DNA of 64,000 nt. It comes from Methylobacterium amylolyticum. GTDB lineage: Bacteria > Pseudomonadota > Alphaproteobacteria > Rhizobiales > Beijerinckiaceae. Position numbers and translations under genes: made by a program. Where the stretch lies: NCBI RefSeq assembly GCF_030700245.1, contig NZ_JAUYZI010000030.1, positions 1-64,000 on the forward strand, read 5' to 3'. Shown one piece after another: positions 40,881 to 50,690 of the stretch. Each line of letters begins with the position of its first letter. Positions within the stretch are counted from its first letter, which is position 1. A model generated the notes under the pieces. The model was not told the DNA's origin. It ran no database searches and saw only the letters and a program-made list of their open reading frames with translations.

Positions 40881-42350
40881 ATGCGTATCTCGACCTTCGT
40901 CCCGGCCCGGCCGCGGACGGCGCGCGCCGGCGCGCCGCGTCGCAAGACCCTTCCGCTGCTCGGCGGGCTGCTGCTCGTCGCGCCTCTGGCGACACCCGCG
41001 GAGGCGCAGCTTCTGCGCGGCACCCTCGACACGGGCAACGGTATCCTGGGGACCGGCATCACGCTGGGCACCTCCGCCCCGGGCAGCGGCGTTCTCGGCA
41101 CCGGACTGAACGTCGGCACCACCGGCGGCGGCCTGCTGGGGACCGGATTGAACGTCGGCACCACCGGACCGGGCAGCGGCGTCCTCGGCACCGGACTGAA
41201 CATCGGCACGAACGGCGGCGGCCTCCTCGGGACCGGGCTGATCATCGGCACGACCGGGCCGGGCGACGGACTGCTAGGCACGGGCATCAACCTCGGCACC
41301 GCCGGTGGCGGAGGCGGCTGGGTCGGGTGCCCGACCGGCTGCCCGGGCGGCGGTGGCGGAGGCGGAGGCGGATCGAACCAGAACGTCTACGTCGTCACCG
41401 GCAACGTCACGCAGTCCCAGGGTCAGACCATCATCGCCGATCTCCGGCTGTCGCAGGTCTCCAGCCTGACCGCGGTCAGCACCAACAACGCCAGCGCGTT
41501 CGCCGCGCCGGTCGCGACCGGTGGGGACGCGATGGCGGTCGGTTACGGATCGAGCGCGTCGGGCTACGCCGCCACCGCCGTCGGCGTCGCCGCCAACGCC
41601 AGCAACACGGGAAGCGTCGCCGTGGGCTACGCCGCCAATGCGGTGGGCGTCGCCTCCACATCGGTCGGCACGGCGTCGGCGGCCTCGGGTGCCGGCAGCA
41701 CGGCGCTCGGCTTCGCCGCGGGGGCGGGCGGCTCGGGCTCCACCGCCATCGGCGCCGCGGCCTCCGCGGCCGGCGCCAACAGCGTGGCACTCGGCAACGG
41801 CGCTGCCGCCAACCAGAACAACACCGTCGCCATCGGCGCCAACGTCCGCACGACCCAGGCGAACCAGGTGGCGATCGGCAACGCCGCCAACACCTACACG
41901 CTCGCGGGCATCACCTCCCAGGCCAGCGCAGCCGCCCAGAGCGGGGCGACGCAGTTCGTCACCACCGACGCCAACGGCAACCTCGCCGCCTCGGCCTACG
42001 GCCCGTCGACCATCGCCGGCCTGGGGAACCGGATCGACTCGATCCAGGGGCAGGTGAACAACCTGGAGGCGAAGACGGACGCCGTGCAGCGCTACGCGAT
42101 CCAGACGCGCAAGGAGGCGCGCCAGGGTGTGGCGATGGCGCTCGCGATGGCCACCGCCCCGATGCCGTCGGCGCCGGGCCGCACCACCTGGGCGACCAAC
42201 GCGGCGACCTATCGCGGCGAGTGGGCGGGCGGCGTCGCGCTCGCGCACCGCCTGCCGACCTGCTGCGTGCCGATCGCCATCACCGCCGGCGTCTCCTACG
42301 GCGGAAACAGTTCGGTGGGCGCACGCGCCGGCCTCGCGGGCGAGTTCTGA
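40881..42350 (+). CDS. YadA-like trimeric autotransporter adhesin
   Basis: This 489-aa protein begins with a long signal region (about 1-47, ending TPAEA). Six Gly-rich repeats follow (about 50-140), built on LGTGLNVGTT and alternating 16 and 14 residues, then a polyglycine hinge. YadA/Hia-type head repeats (AVGYGSSASGYAATAVG, SVAVGYAANAVGVAS, STAIGAAASAAGANSVALG) run to about residue 330. A short coiled-coil neck (IDSIQGQVNNLEAKTDAVQ) leads into the membrane anchor ending ARAGLAGEF. The stalk is very short for the family. It should form a trimer on the outer membrane and act in attachment. Confidence 0.85.
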   Translation: MRISTFVPARPRTARAGAPRRKTLPLLGGLLLVAPLATPAEAQLLRGTLDTGNGILGTGITLGTSAPGSGVLGTGLNVGTTGGGLLGTGLNVGTTGPGSGVLGTGLNIGTNGGGLLGTGLIIGTTGPGDGLLGTGINLGTAGGGGGWVGCPTGCPGGGGGGGGGSNQNVYVVTGNVTQSQGQTIIADLRLSQVSSLTAVSTNNASAFAAPVATGGDAMAVGYGSSASGYAATAVGVAANASNTGSVAVGYAANAVGVASTSVGTASAASGAGSTALGFAAGAGGSGSTAIGAAASAAGANSVALGNGAAANQNNTVAIGANVRTTQANQVAIGNAANTYTLAGITSQASAAAQSGATQFVTTDANGNLAASAYGPSTIAGLGNRIDSIQGQVNNLEAKTDAVQRYAIQTRKEARQGVAMALAMATAPMPSAPGRTTWATNAATYRGEWAGGVALAHRLPTCCVPIAITAGVSYGGNSSVGARAGLAGEF

Positions 42351-42406
42351 GCGCGGGTGCGCGAGGGCCGCGGTTTCGCCCTTGCGCATCACGAAATCCC
42401 CGCGCT

Positions 42407-42428
42407 AGTGTCAAGCCATGTTGACACT
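42407..42428. promoter_or_regulatory. CrtJ/PpsR-type operator over the crtI start codon
   Basis: AGTGTCAA (42407-42414) and TTGACACT (42421-42428) are perfect inverted repeats 6 bases apart. The site contains TGT-N12-ACA (42409-42426), the consensus for the photosynthesis/carotenoid repressor CrtJ/PpsR. The crtI ATG (42418-42420) lies in its centre. A possible promoter, TTGCGC-N17-CTAGTG (42382-42410), would put the transcript start near the ATG. Confidence 0.6.
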
Positions 42429-43941
42429 CGCGGTCGAGCCTCAGGCGGTGCAGGAGAGCGATCCGCGGCCGCACGCGGTGGTGATCGGCTCCGGCTTCGG
42501 CGGTCTCGCCGCGGCCGTCCGGCTCGGGGCGCGCGGATACCGCGTCACGGTGCTGGAACGCCTGGAGCAGCCGGGCGGTCGCGCCCGGGTCCACCGCCAG
42601 GACGGCTTCACCTTCGACGCCGGCCCGACCATCGTCACCGCGCCGCACTTGTTCGAGGAGCTGTGGAGTCTGGCGGGCCGGCGGCTCGCCGACGACGTGA
42701 CCCTGGTGCCGATGGACCCGTTCTACCGGATCCGTTTCGCCGACGGGGCGTGCTTCGACTACAGCGGCGACCCGGAGCGGATGCGCGCCGAGGTCGCCCG
42801 CTTCGCGCCGAACGATGTCGAGGGCTACGAGCGCTTCATGGCCCATGCCCGGGCGGTGTGCGCGGTCGGCTTCGAGCGGCTTGGGGACGTGCCGTTCGGC
42901 TCGGTCGGGGCGATGCTGCGGATCGCGCCGGACCTGCTGCGTCTGTCCGGCCACCGGTCGGTCTACGACGTGGTGGCCCGCTTCATCCGCGACGAGCGGC
43001 TGCGCACGGTGTTCAGCTTCCACCCGCTGCTGATCGGTGGCAACCCGTTCCGGGCGAGCGCGATCTACTGCCTGATCGCCGACCTCGAACGCCGCTGGGG
43101 GGTGCATTTCGCCCTCGGCGGCACCGGCCGGCTCGTCGACGGGCTGGTGCGGCTGATCCGCGGCCAGCGGGGGCGCGTGCGCCTCGGGGCGGAGGTGGCA
43201 CGGATCCGGGTCGAGGCGGGCCGCGCGACCGGCGTGGTCCTTTCGGGCGGCGAGGTGATCGCCGCCGACATCGTCGTCTCCAACGCCGACTCGGCCCTGA
43301 CCCTGTCGCGGCTCCTGCCCGAGCGCCACCGCTGGAGCCCGGGGCGGATGCGGCGGGCGCGCTCGTCGATGGGGCTGTTCGTCTGGTACTTCGGCACCCG
43401 CCGCCGCTACCCGGACGTGCAGCACCACACGATCCTGCTGGGACCGCGCTACCGCGAGCTGCTCGCCGACATCTTCGACCGCAAGGTGCTCGCCGAGGAT
43501 GCGAGCCTCTACCTCCACCGCCCCACCGCGACCGATCCCAGCCTCGCGCCGCCCGGCCACGACGCGTTCTACGTGCTGGCTCCGGTGCCGAACCTCGCGG
43601 GCGGGCAGGACTGGGCGGCGCTGGCCGAGCCCTACCGGAGGCGGATCGAGACGATGCTGGCGGAGAGCGTGCTGCCGGGCCTGCCCGAGGCGCTCGTCAC
43701 CTCGCGGGTCACGACACCGCAAGATTTCTGCGACGACTTCCTGAGCTACCGCGGCTCCGGCTTCGGGCTGGAGCCGGTGCTCACGCAATCCGCTTGGTTC
43801 CGGCCGCACAACCGCTCGAACGCGGTCGAGAACCTGTTCCTGGTGGGCGCCGGCACGCATCCGGGGGCGGGTCTGCCCGGGGTGCTGTCCTCCGCCCGCG
43901 TCCTCGATCGCGTGGTGCCGGATGCCCGTGTCGCCGTCTGA
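42418..43941 (+). CDS. crtI: Phytoene desaturase CrtI
   Basis: This 507-aa FAD-dependent carotenoid desaturase has a dinucleotide motif AVVIGSGFGGLAAAVRL near residue 20 and the CrtI-type DGFTFDAGPTIVTAP. The C-terminal FAD segment reads NLFLVGAGTHPGAGLPGVLSSARV. It introduces double bonds into phytoene at the membrane. No Shine-Dalgarno sequence precedes the ATG, and a promoter-like pair ends only 8 bases before it, so the transcript may be leaderless. The 3' end overlaps crtB by 20 bases. Confidence 0.93.
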   Translation: MLTLAVEPQAVQESDPRPHAVVIGSGFGGLAAAVRLGARGYRVTVLERLEQPGGRARVHRQDGFTFDAGPTIVTAPHLFEELWSLAGRRLADDVTLVPMDPFYRIRFADGACFDYSGDPERMRAEVARFAPNDVEGYERFMAHARAVCAVGFERLGDVPFGSVGAMLRIAPDLLRLSGHRSVYDVVARFIRDERLRTVFSFHPLLIGGNPFRASAIYCLIADLERRWGVHFALGGTGRLVDGLVRLIRGQRGRVRLGAEVARIRVEAGRATGVVLSGGEVIAADIVVSNADSALTLSRLLPERHRWSPGRMRRARSSMGLFVWYFGTRRRYPDVQHHTILLGPRYRELLADIFDRKVLAEDASLYLHRPTATDPSLAPPGHDAFYVLAPVPNLAGGQDWAALAEPYRRRIETMLAESVLPGLPEALVTSRVTTPQDFCDDFLSYRGSGFGLEPVLTQSAWFRPHNRSNAVENLFLVGAGTHPGAGLPGVLSSARVLDRVVPDARVAV

Positions 43942-44986
43942 GCCTCGACTGTCCGACGACCGCGCCGCCTGCGCGGCGTCGATCCGCGCCGGCTCGAAGA
44001 GCTTCTTCGCCGCCGGGCTGCTGCTGCCGGCGGCGGTGCGGGCGCCCGCCCACGGGCTCTACGCCTTCTGCCGGCTCTCGGACGATCTCGTGGACGAGGC
44101 CGGAACCCGGACGGGCCGGATCGCGGCTGTGGCGCGCCTGGAGCGGCGCGTCGCCCGCGCCTATGCCGGCGACCCGGCCGATGCGTCGGCCGACCGGGCC
44201 TTCGCGGCGGTCGTCGCCGCCCACGCCATCCCCGAGGCGCTGCCGCGGGCGCTGATCGAGGGACTGGCCTGGGATGCCCACGGGCGCCGCTACGCGACCC
44301 TGGCCGAGTTGCACGCCTACGCCGCGCGGGTGGCCGGCTCGGTCGGCGCGATGATGGCGCTGGTGATGGGCGTGCGCGATCCGGACGCTCTCGCCCGCGC
44401 CTGCGATCTCGGCGCGGCGATGCAGCTCACCAACATCGCCCGCGACGTCGGCGAGGACGCGCGGATGGGCCGGCTCTACCTGCCGCTCGACTGGCTGGCG
44501 GAGGCGGGGATCGACCCGGACGCCTTCCTCGCCGATCCGCGGCCGGGCCCGGCGCTCGCCGGCGTGGTGGACCGGCTGCTCGCCGAGGCCGACCGGCTCT
44601 ACGCCCGCGCAGAGCCCGGCATCGCCCGGCTGCCCGCCCGCTGCCGCCCGGCAATCCGCGCGGCGGCGCTGATCTACGCCGAGATCGGCCGGGCGGTGAC
44701 GGCGAACGGCGGAGACTCGGTCACCCGCCGCGCCCGTGTCGGGACCGCGCGCAAGCTCGCGCTGCTCGCCCGGGCGGCCGCGCCCCGCGCGGCGCCGCGC
44801 GGTCTCGCCCTGCCGCCGCTGCCGCAGACGGCCTTCCTGATCGAGGCGGTGTCCGGCTACCCACCGCGGGCCGCGCGCCGCCTGCCGTCGTGGTGGGACC
44901 TCACGGGCCGCGTCGTCCACGTCCTCGACCTGATCGAGCGGCTGCGCGAGCGCGAGGCGTTCGGGCGGACCGGGGTTGCGCCGTGA
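43922..44986 (+). CDS. crtB: Phytoene synthase CrtB
   Basis: This 354-aa squalene/phytoene synthase family enzyme condenses two geranylgeranyl diphosphates. Substrate-binding motifs are the aspartate-rich YAFCRLSDDLVDEA and the second motif QLTNIARDVGEDARMGRLYLPLDWL. The start overlaps the crtI end by 20 bases, so the pair is one transcript. The C-terminal 90 residues (LPPLPQTAFLIEAVSGYPPRAARRLPSWWDL) exceed the minimal enzyme and are typical of alphaproteobacterial CrtB proteins. Confidence 0.93.
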   Translation: MPVSPSEPRLSDDRAACAASIRAGSKSFFAAGLLLPAAVRAPAHGLYAFCRLSDDLVDEAGTRTGRIAAVARLERRVARAYAGDPADASADRAFAAVVAAHAIPEALPRALIEGLAWDAHGRRYATLAELHAYAARVAGSVGAMMALVMGVRDPDALARACDLGAAMQLTNIARDVGEDARMGRLYLPLDWLAEAGIDPDAFLADPRPGPALAGVVDRLLAEADRLYARAEPGIARLPARCRPAIRAAALIYAEIGRAVTANGGDSVTRRARVGTARKLALLARAAAPRAAPRGLALPPLPQTAFLIEAVSGYPPRAARRLPSWWDLTGRVVHVLDLIERLREREAFGRTGVAP

Positions 44987-45041
44987 GCGACCGGCTCCGG
45001 GTGACGGTCGACGAGCCCCGGGAGAGGCCCGCGGCACGGCG

Positions 45042-45680
45042 ATGCGCCGCGTAGCCTGCCTCCACACCGCCGAGAGCAACGTCGCTGTGTTCGACGACGC
45101 CCTGGGGCGATCGGGCCTGCGCGGGATCGCGCTCGGTCACACCGTGCGGGCCGACCTGCTCGCCGATGCCGAGCGCGCCGGCGGCGTGACGCCGGAGATC
45201 GCCGTCCGGACCGCGGACGCGCTGCGCGGCCTGTGCGCCAGCGCCGACGCCGTCCTCCTCACCTGCTCGACCCTCGGGCCCGCGGCGGAGGCCGCGGCTG
45301 CGGGCGCGCCCGTCCCGGTCTTGCGCGTCGACGAAGCCCTGGCCCGCCGAGCCGTGGCGGCGGGCGGCCGGGTCGTGGTGCTCTGCGCCGTCGAGACCAC
45401 GGTGGACCCGACCCGCCGCCTGTTCGAGCGGGTCGGATCGGAGACGGGGGCGGAGGTCGTCGTCGCGCTTGTCCCCGGCGCGTGGGACGCGTTCCGGTCC
45501 GGCGACCGCGAGCGCTACTGGGACATGATCGCCCGGAGCGCCGAGGCCGCCGAGCGGGAGGGCGCGGCGTGCGTGGCCCTGGCGCAGGCCTCGATGGCCG
45601 CTGCGGCGGACCGGGCCCGCACGGACCGTCGGCCCCTCGACAGCCCGAGCGCGGGGCTCGCGGCGGCCGCGGCGATCTGA
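45042..45680 (+). CDS. Aspartate/glutamate racemase-family protein
   Basis: This 212-aa protein has the family's cysteine loop LLTCSTLGPAAEAA, a second domain with VVVLCAVETTVDPTRRLFERVG, and a late ACVALAQASMAAAAD that provides the second half of the active site. The cofactor-independent racemases act on Asp, Glu or hydantoins; the substrate here is open. ATG 45042 (MRRVACLHTAESNV) fits the family N-terminus better than 44976. It follows crtB by 55 bases and may be co-transcribed. Confidence 0.75.
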   Translation: MRRVACLHTAESNVAVFDDALGRSGLRGIALGHTVRADLLADAERAGGVTPEIAVRTADALRGLCASADAVLLTCSTLGPAAEAAAAGAPVPVLRVDEALARRAVAAGGRVVVLCAVETTVDPTRRLFERVGSETGAEVVVALVPGAWDAFRSGDRERYWDMIARSAEAAEREGAACVALAQASMAAAADRARTDRRPLDSPSAGLAAAAAI

Positions 45681-45838
45681 GGGGCGCGACGAACGCCGCC
45701 CTGTTCGAAACCGCTCAGGCCGATCGCCGCCCCGGCGCCACCATCGTGTCCGATCCCGGCGCGGCCAGGGCGGCGCAGCCGGTGAGCCCGCGCCCGCCAT
45801 GCGTGGACACGTCGATGGCGACGGCGGTCACGGGCAGT

Positions 45839-46759
45839 TCACTGGAGATGCCGGGCGTAGACCTCGCCGGCCTGCGCCTTCAGCGCCGCCCCGGCCTCTT
45901 GCCCGATCCGCGCCGCCTCCGCCGCGGGCCCCTCGCCGGAGGCCGCCCAGTGCCGGCTGCCGTCGGGCAGGAACAGCAGCCCGTCGATCCGCAGGCGCTC
46001 GCCGTCGATCCGCGCCAGCGCGGCGATCGGCGTCCGGCAGGAGCCGTCGAGTTCGGCGAGCAGCGCCCGCTCCGCCGCGATCGCGGTGGTGGTGCGGGCG
46101 CAGGCGATCGGCGCGAGCAGCGCGCGGATCGCGTCGTCGTCCGCCCGGCACTCGATCCCGAGCGCGCCCTGCGCCACCGCCGGCAGCATCTCCTCCACCG
46201 GCAGGACGGAGCGGGCCATGCCCTCCAGGCCGAGGCGCTGGAGCCCGGCGAGCGCCAGCAGCGTCGCGTCGCACTCCCCCGCCTCCAGCTTGCGCATGCG
46301 GGTGTTGGCGTTGCCGCGCAGGGGCACGACCCGCAGGTCGGGACGGTGCATCAGCACCTGGGCGCCCCGCCGCAGGGAGGAGGTGCCGACCCGCGCGCCC
46401 GCGGGCAATCCGGCGAGCCCGTCCGCGTGCGGCGACAGGAACGCGTCGCGCGGGTCGTCCCGCTCCAGGATGCAGCCGATGACGAGCCCGTCCGGCAGCC
46501 ACGTCTCGACATCCTTCATCGAATGGACGGCGACGTCGACCGCGTCGGCGAACAGGGCCTGCTCCAGTTCCTTGGTGAACAGCCCCTTGCCGCCGATCTC
46601 CGAGAGCGGCCGGTCGAGGATCTTGTCCGCCACGGTGGTCACGACGACCAGCTCCGTCTCCAGGCCCGGATTGGCGGCCACGATCCGGTCGCGCACCATC
46701 CCGGTCTGGGCGAGCGCCATCGGGCTGCCGCGGGTGCCGATGCGCAGGGGACGCTTCAT
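45839..46759 (-). CDS. hemC: Porphobilinogen deaminase HemC
   Basis: This 306-aa hydroxymethylbilane synthase is an enzyme of the common tetrapyrrole pathway. The start PLRIGTRGSPMALAQT, the segment EIGGKGLFTKELEQALFADAVDVAVHSMKDV and VGTSSLRRGAQV are all typical. The cysteine that carries the dipyrromethane cofactor lies in LDGSCRTPIAALA. It faces the racemase gene tail to tail; their 158-base gap holds nothing recognisable. Confidence 0.96.
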   Translation of the reverse strand: MKRPLRIGTRGSPMALAQTGMVRDRIVAANPGLETELVVVTTVADKILDRPLSEIGGKGLFTKELEQALFADAVDVAVHSMKDVETWLPDGLVIGCILERDDPRDAFLSPHADGLAGLPAGARVGTSSLRRGAQVLMHRPDLRVVPLRGNANTRMRKLEAGECDATLLALAGLQRLGLEGMARSVLPVEEMLPAVAQGALGIECRADDDAIRALLAPIACARTTTAIAAERALLAELDGSCRTPIAALARIDGERLRIDGLLFLPDGSRHWAASGEGPAAEAARIGQEAGAALKAQAGEVYARHLQ

Positions 46760-46965
46760 CGTGGGTGTGACTTTTCGCACGGAGAGGGCGGGCGGTTCGC
46801 CCTTATAGCGGGACTGGGCCGGCAAGCCATCTCCGCACCCGTGCAAAAGCCTACGCTTCACACGCGCGAAACGGTGTCGGCGCATGATCGCGCAGCCGCC
46901 CCGGTTTGGCCGGACTGCCCGGGTATCGTCCCGATCGACCTTCCTCGACCCTTCGAGACGCCGCC

Positions 46966-47862
46966 ATGCTGATCCTGCCGAGCCGCCGGCAGTTCCTGAC
47001 CGGGCTCGGCGCGGGCGCCGGCCTCGTGGCCGCCACCGGCGTCTACGCCTTCGACGTGGAGCCCCTGCACCGGCTGGTGGTGACGCGCTACGCCCCGGCG
47101 CTGCCGCGCTGGAACCCGGAGCTGCGGCTGCGGGTGGCGGTGCTCGCCGACTTCCACGTCTGCGAGCCGTTCATGCCCTTCGACCGGGTCGCGGAGATCG
47201 TCGACGCCACCAATGCCCTGAAGCCCGACCTCGTGCTGATGCTCGGCGATTACCCGGCCGGGCGGATCGCGTGGCGCCGGCTGCCGCTAGCCGAGTTCGC
47301 GCGTTTGGCGGAGGGGCTCAAGGCGCCGCTCGGCGTCCACGCCATCCTCGGCAACCACGATTGGTGGGACGACGAACAGGTCCAGCGCGCCCGGGCTGGC
47401 ACGCCGGCGGTCAAGCGCCTGCTGGAGGATCGCGGCATCCCGGTGCTGGAGAACGGCGCGGTGCGCCTCGCCAAGGACGGGCACCCGTTCTGGCTCGCCG
47501 GGCTCGCCGATCAGCAGCCGTTCTACGGCCTCGAGACCGGCCTCGAAGATCTGCCGGGAACGCTCGCCCTGATCACCGACGACGCGCCGGTGCTCCTGAT
47601 GGCGCACGAGCCCTACATCTTCCCGGAGGTTCCGGAGCGGGTCGCGCTGACGCTCGCGGGCCACACCCACGGCGGCCAGGTGCGCCTGTTCGGGCGCTCG
47701 CCCGCCATCCGCCGGGTCCGGGGGATCGACGTGTCCTACGGCCACGTGGTCGCGGACGGCCGGCACATGATCGTGTCGGGCGGTTTCGGCGTGAGCCGCA
47801 TGCCCGTGCGCCTGGGCGTGCCGCCGGAGATCGTGCTCCTCGACCTCGGCGCCCGCGCCTGA
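46966..47862 (+). CDS. Tat-exported metallophosphoesterase
   Basis: This 298-aa protein has a twin-arginine signal (SRRQFLTGLGAGAGLVAATG), followed by the calcineurin-type metal sites ADFHV, LMLGDY, ILGNHDWW, LLMAHEP and AGHTHGGQVRLFG in order. It resembles YkuE/YaeI phosphodiesterases that act on lipid or nucleotide phosphates at the outer face of the membrane. ATG 46966 is preferred to 46906 because of the Tat motif. Confidence 0.88.
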   Translation: MLILPSRRQFLTGLGAGAGLVAATGVYAFDVEPLHRLVVTRYAPALPRWNPELRLRVAVLADFHVCEPFMPFDRVAEIVDATNALKPDLVLMLGDYPAGRIAWRRLPLAEFARLAEGLKAPLGVHAILGNHDWWDDEQVQRARAGTPAVKRLLEDRGIPVLENGAVRLAKDGHPFWLAGLADQQPFYGLETGLEDLPGTLALITDDAPVLLMAHEPYIFPEVPERVALTLAGHTHGGQVRLFGRSPAIRRVRGIDVSYGHVVADGRHMIVSGGFGVSRMPVRLGVPPEIVLLDLGARA

Positions 47863-47909
47863 TCGCCGCGGCGCTGGCGGCCATCGGGCGGCGCGCTAGC
47901 TCACCGGTC

Positions 47910-48365
47910 ATGCGCGCCGCCACGCTCCTCGCCCTCGCCGCCCTCGGTGCCAGCCTCCCGGCGCGCGCCGACGAGTGCGGGACGCTGATCGCCCGCGTCG
48001 CCGCGGAGACCGGCGCGGCGGTCGAGCGCCAGAGCACCGACTACGCGAGCTTCACCGCAGGCCCCGACACGACGCTGACGCTCGCCTGCGGTGCCCCGGC
48101 GCTGTCCTCGGTCGGCGCGCAGTTCCGCGGGGCGAGCCCGCCGGAGACCTACTACGACCTGTTCGCCAAGGCCGGCCACGCGGTGACGGGGATCGACACG
48201 GCCGTGATCGCCGAGGCCGCCCACCGCGCCCAGGCCACCGCGACCCGCATGCGCCACAGCAACGTCGATCTGGGCGGCGCCCGGGTCACCTGCTCGGCCA
48301 TGAACGCCCCGGACAAGGGGCCGCTGACGCTGTGCGCGGTGATCGAGCACAGCGACCGGAGCTGA
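47910..48365 (+). CDS. Secreted hypothetical protein with four cysteines
   Basis: This 151-aa product has a signal peptide (MRAATLLALAALGASLPARA). The mature part has cysteines in ADECGTLI, LTLACGAPA, VTCSAMN and LTLCAVIEH that could form two disulfides. No domain was recognised. It begins 48 bases after the phosphoesterase gene and ends 10 bases from the convergent pccB. Confidence 0.6.
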   Translation: MRAATLLALAALGASLPARADECGTLIARVAAETGAAVERQSTDYASFTAGPDTTLTLACGAPALSSVGAQFRGASPPETYYDLFAKAGHAVTGIDTAVIAEAAHRAQATATRMRHSNVDLGGARVTCSAMNAPDKGPLTLCAVIEHSDRS

Positions 48366-48375
48366 GGATGCCCGC

Positions 48376-49908
<1,533 letters not shown>

Positions 49909-50055
49909 CGCGGTATCCGCCCCTGACCGTGTGCCCGCCCGCAGGCTCCGCCCGGGGCGAAGCTTATGCGTTCGCTGACGGCGGCCTTAGCACGGGCTCA
50001 TCAGGCGGCAAACCGACGCGGACGAAGTTGAACCGAGACTTTCGGGGGGAGAGAA

Positions 50056-50130
50056 TGGTGGACGGTGCAGGGATCGAACCTGCGACCTTTCCCGTGTGAA
50101 GGGAACGCACTACCGCTGTGCTAACCGTCC
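50056..50130 (-). tRNA. tRNA-Val (anticodon CAC)
   Basis: This 75-base tRNA on the minus strand has acceptor arms GGACGGT and ACCGTCC with encoded ACCA, and a D arm TAGCACAGCGGTAGTGC. The anticodon stem TTCCC/GGGAA closes the loop TTCACAC (anticodon CAC). The T arm is GCAGGTTCGATCCCTGC. Confidence 0.95.
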
Positions 50131-50311
50131 GTCCGCCGCGTTCGGGCCGCGACGCGGAAGCCGTGGCGCTCAGCGCCGCCAGCGACCGGATGCCGGCCTT
50201 CTAGGGTGCGGCGGCCGGGGGCGTCAAGCGCGGGCAGGGGAAGTTTTCCGGCTCCGGAAAGTTCCCGGCCGCGAGGTTGACAAGGCGGGCCGGCCGGTGC
50301 GCTGTGCCGCG

Positions 50312-50635
50312 ATGGACGAGACCCGAGCGGGCGAGCGGCCGGACGACGCCGCGGTGGCGGCCGGGCCGCGGGTGGCCATCACCTACTGCACGCAGTGCAA
50401 CTGGCTGCTGCGCGCCGCCTGGATGGCGCAGGAACTGCTCTCGACCTTCCGCGGCGACCTCGGCGAGGTGGCGCTGATTCCCGCCAGCGGCGGGACCTTC
50501 CGGATCGAGGTCGGCCCCGCCCTGGTCTGGGAGCGGGTGCGGGACGGCGGCTTCCCCGACGTGAAGGCCCTGAAGCAGCGCGTGCGCGACCGTCTCGACC
50601 CGGCGCGCGATCTCGGCCATATCGACCGGCCATGA
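50312..50635 (+). CDS. SelW/Rdx-family thioredoxin-like protein
   Basis: This 107-aa protein matches the SelT/SelW/SelH (Rdx) fold. It has the redox motif CTQCNW (residues 27-32) after the first strand, and the conserved LLSTFRGDLGEVALIPASGGTFRIEV. The motif is Cys-X-X-Cys with no selenocysteine codon. It is presumably a cytosolic thiol-redox protein of uncertain partner. It precedes the HWE kinase gene by 55 bases on the same strand. Confidence 0.85.
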   Translation: MDETRAGERPDDAAVAAGPRVAITYCTQCNWLLRAAWMAQELLSTFRGDLGEVALIPASGGTFRIEVGPALVWERVRDGGFPDVKALKQRVRDRLDPARDLGHIDRP

Positions 50636-50690
50636 CGCGACGCATCGGCGAGGGCCCCGCAGGGCACCGCGGTCCGGGGAAGGGCCGGGC

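Noticed and set aside
40881..42350. Repeats in the adhesin gene as a possible CRISPR array
   Set aside because: The repeats are coding, in frame, and lack unique spacers of constant length. No cas genes are nearby.
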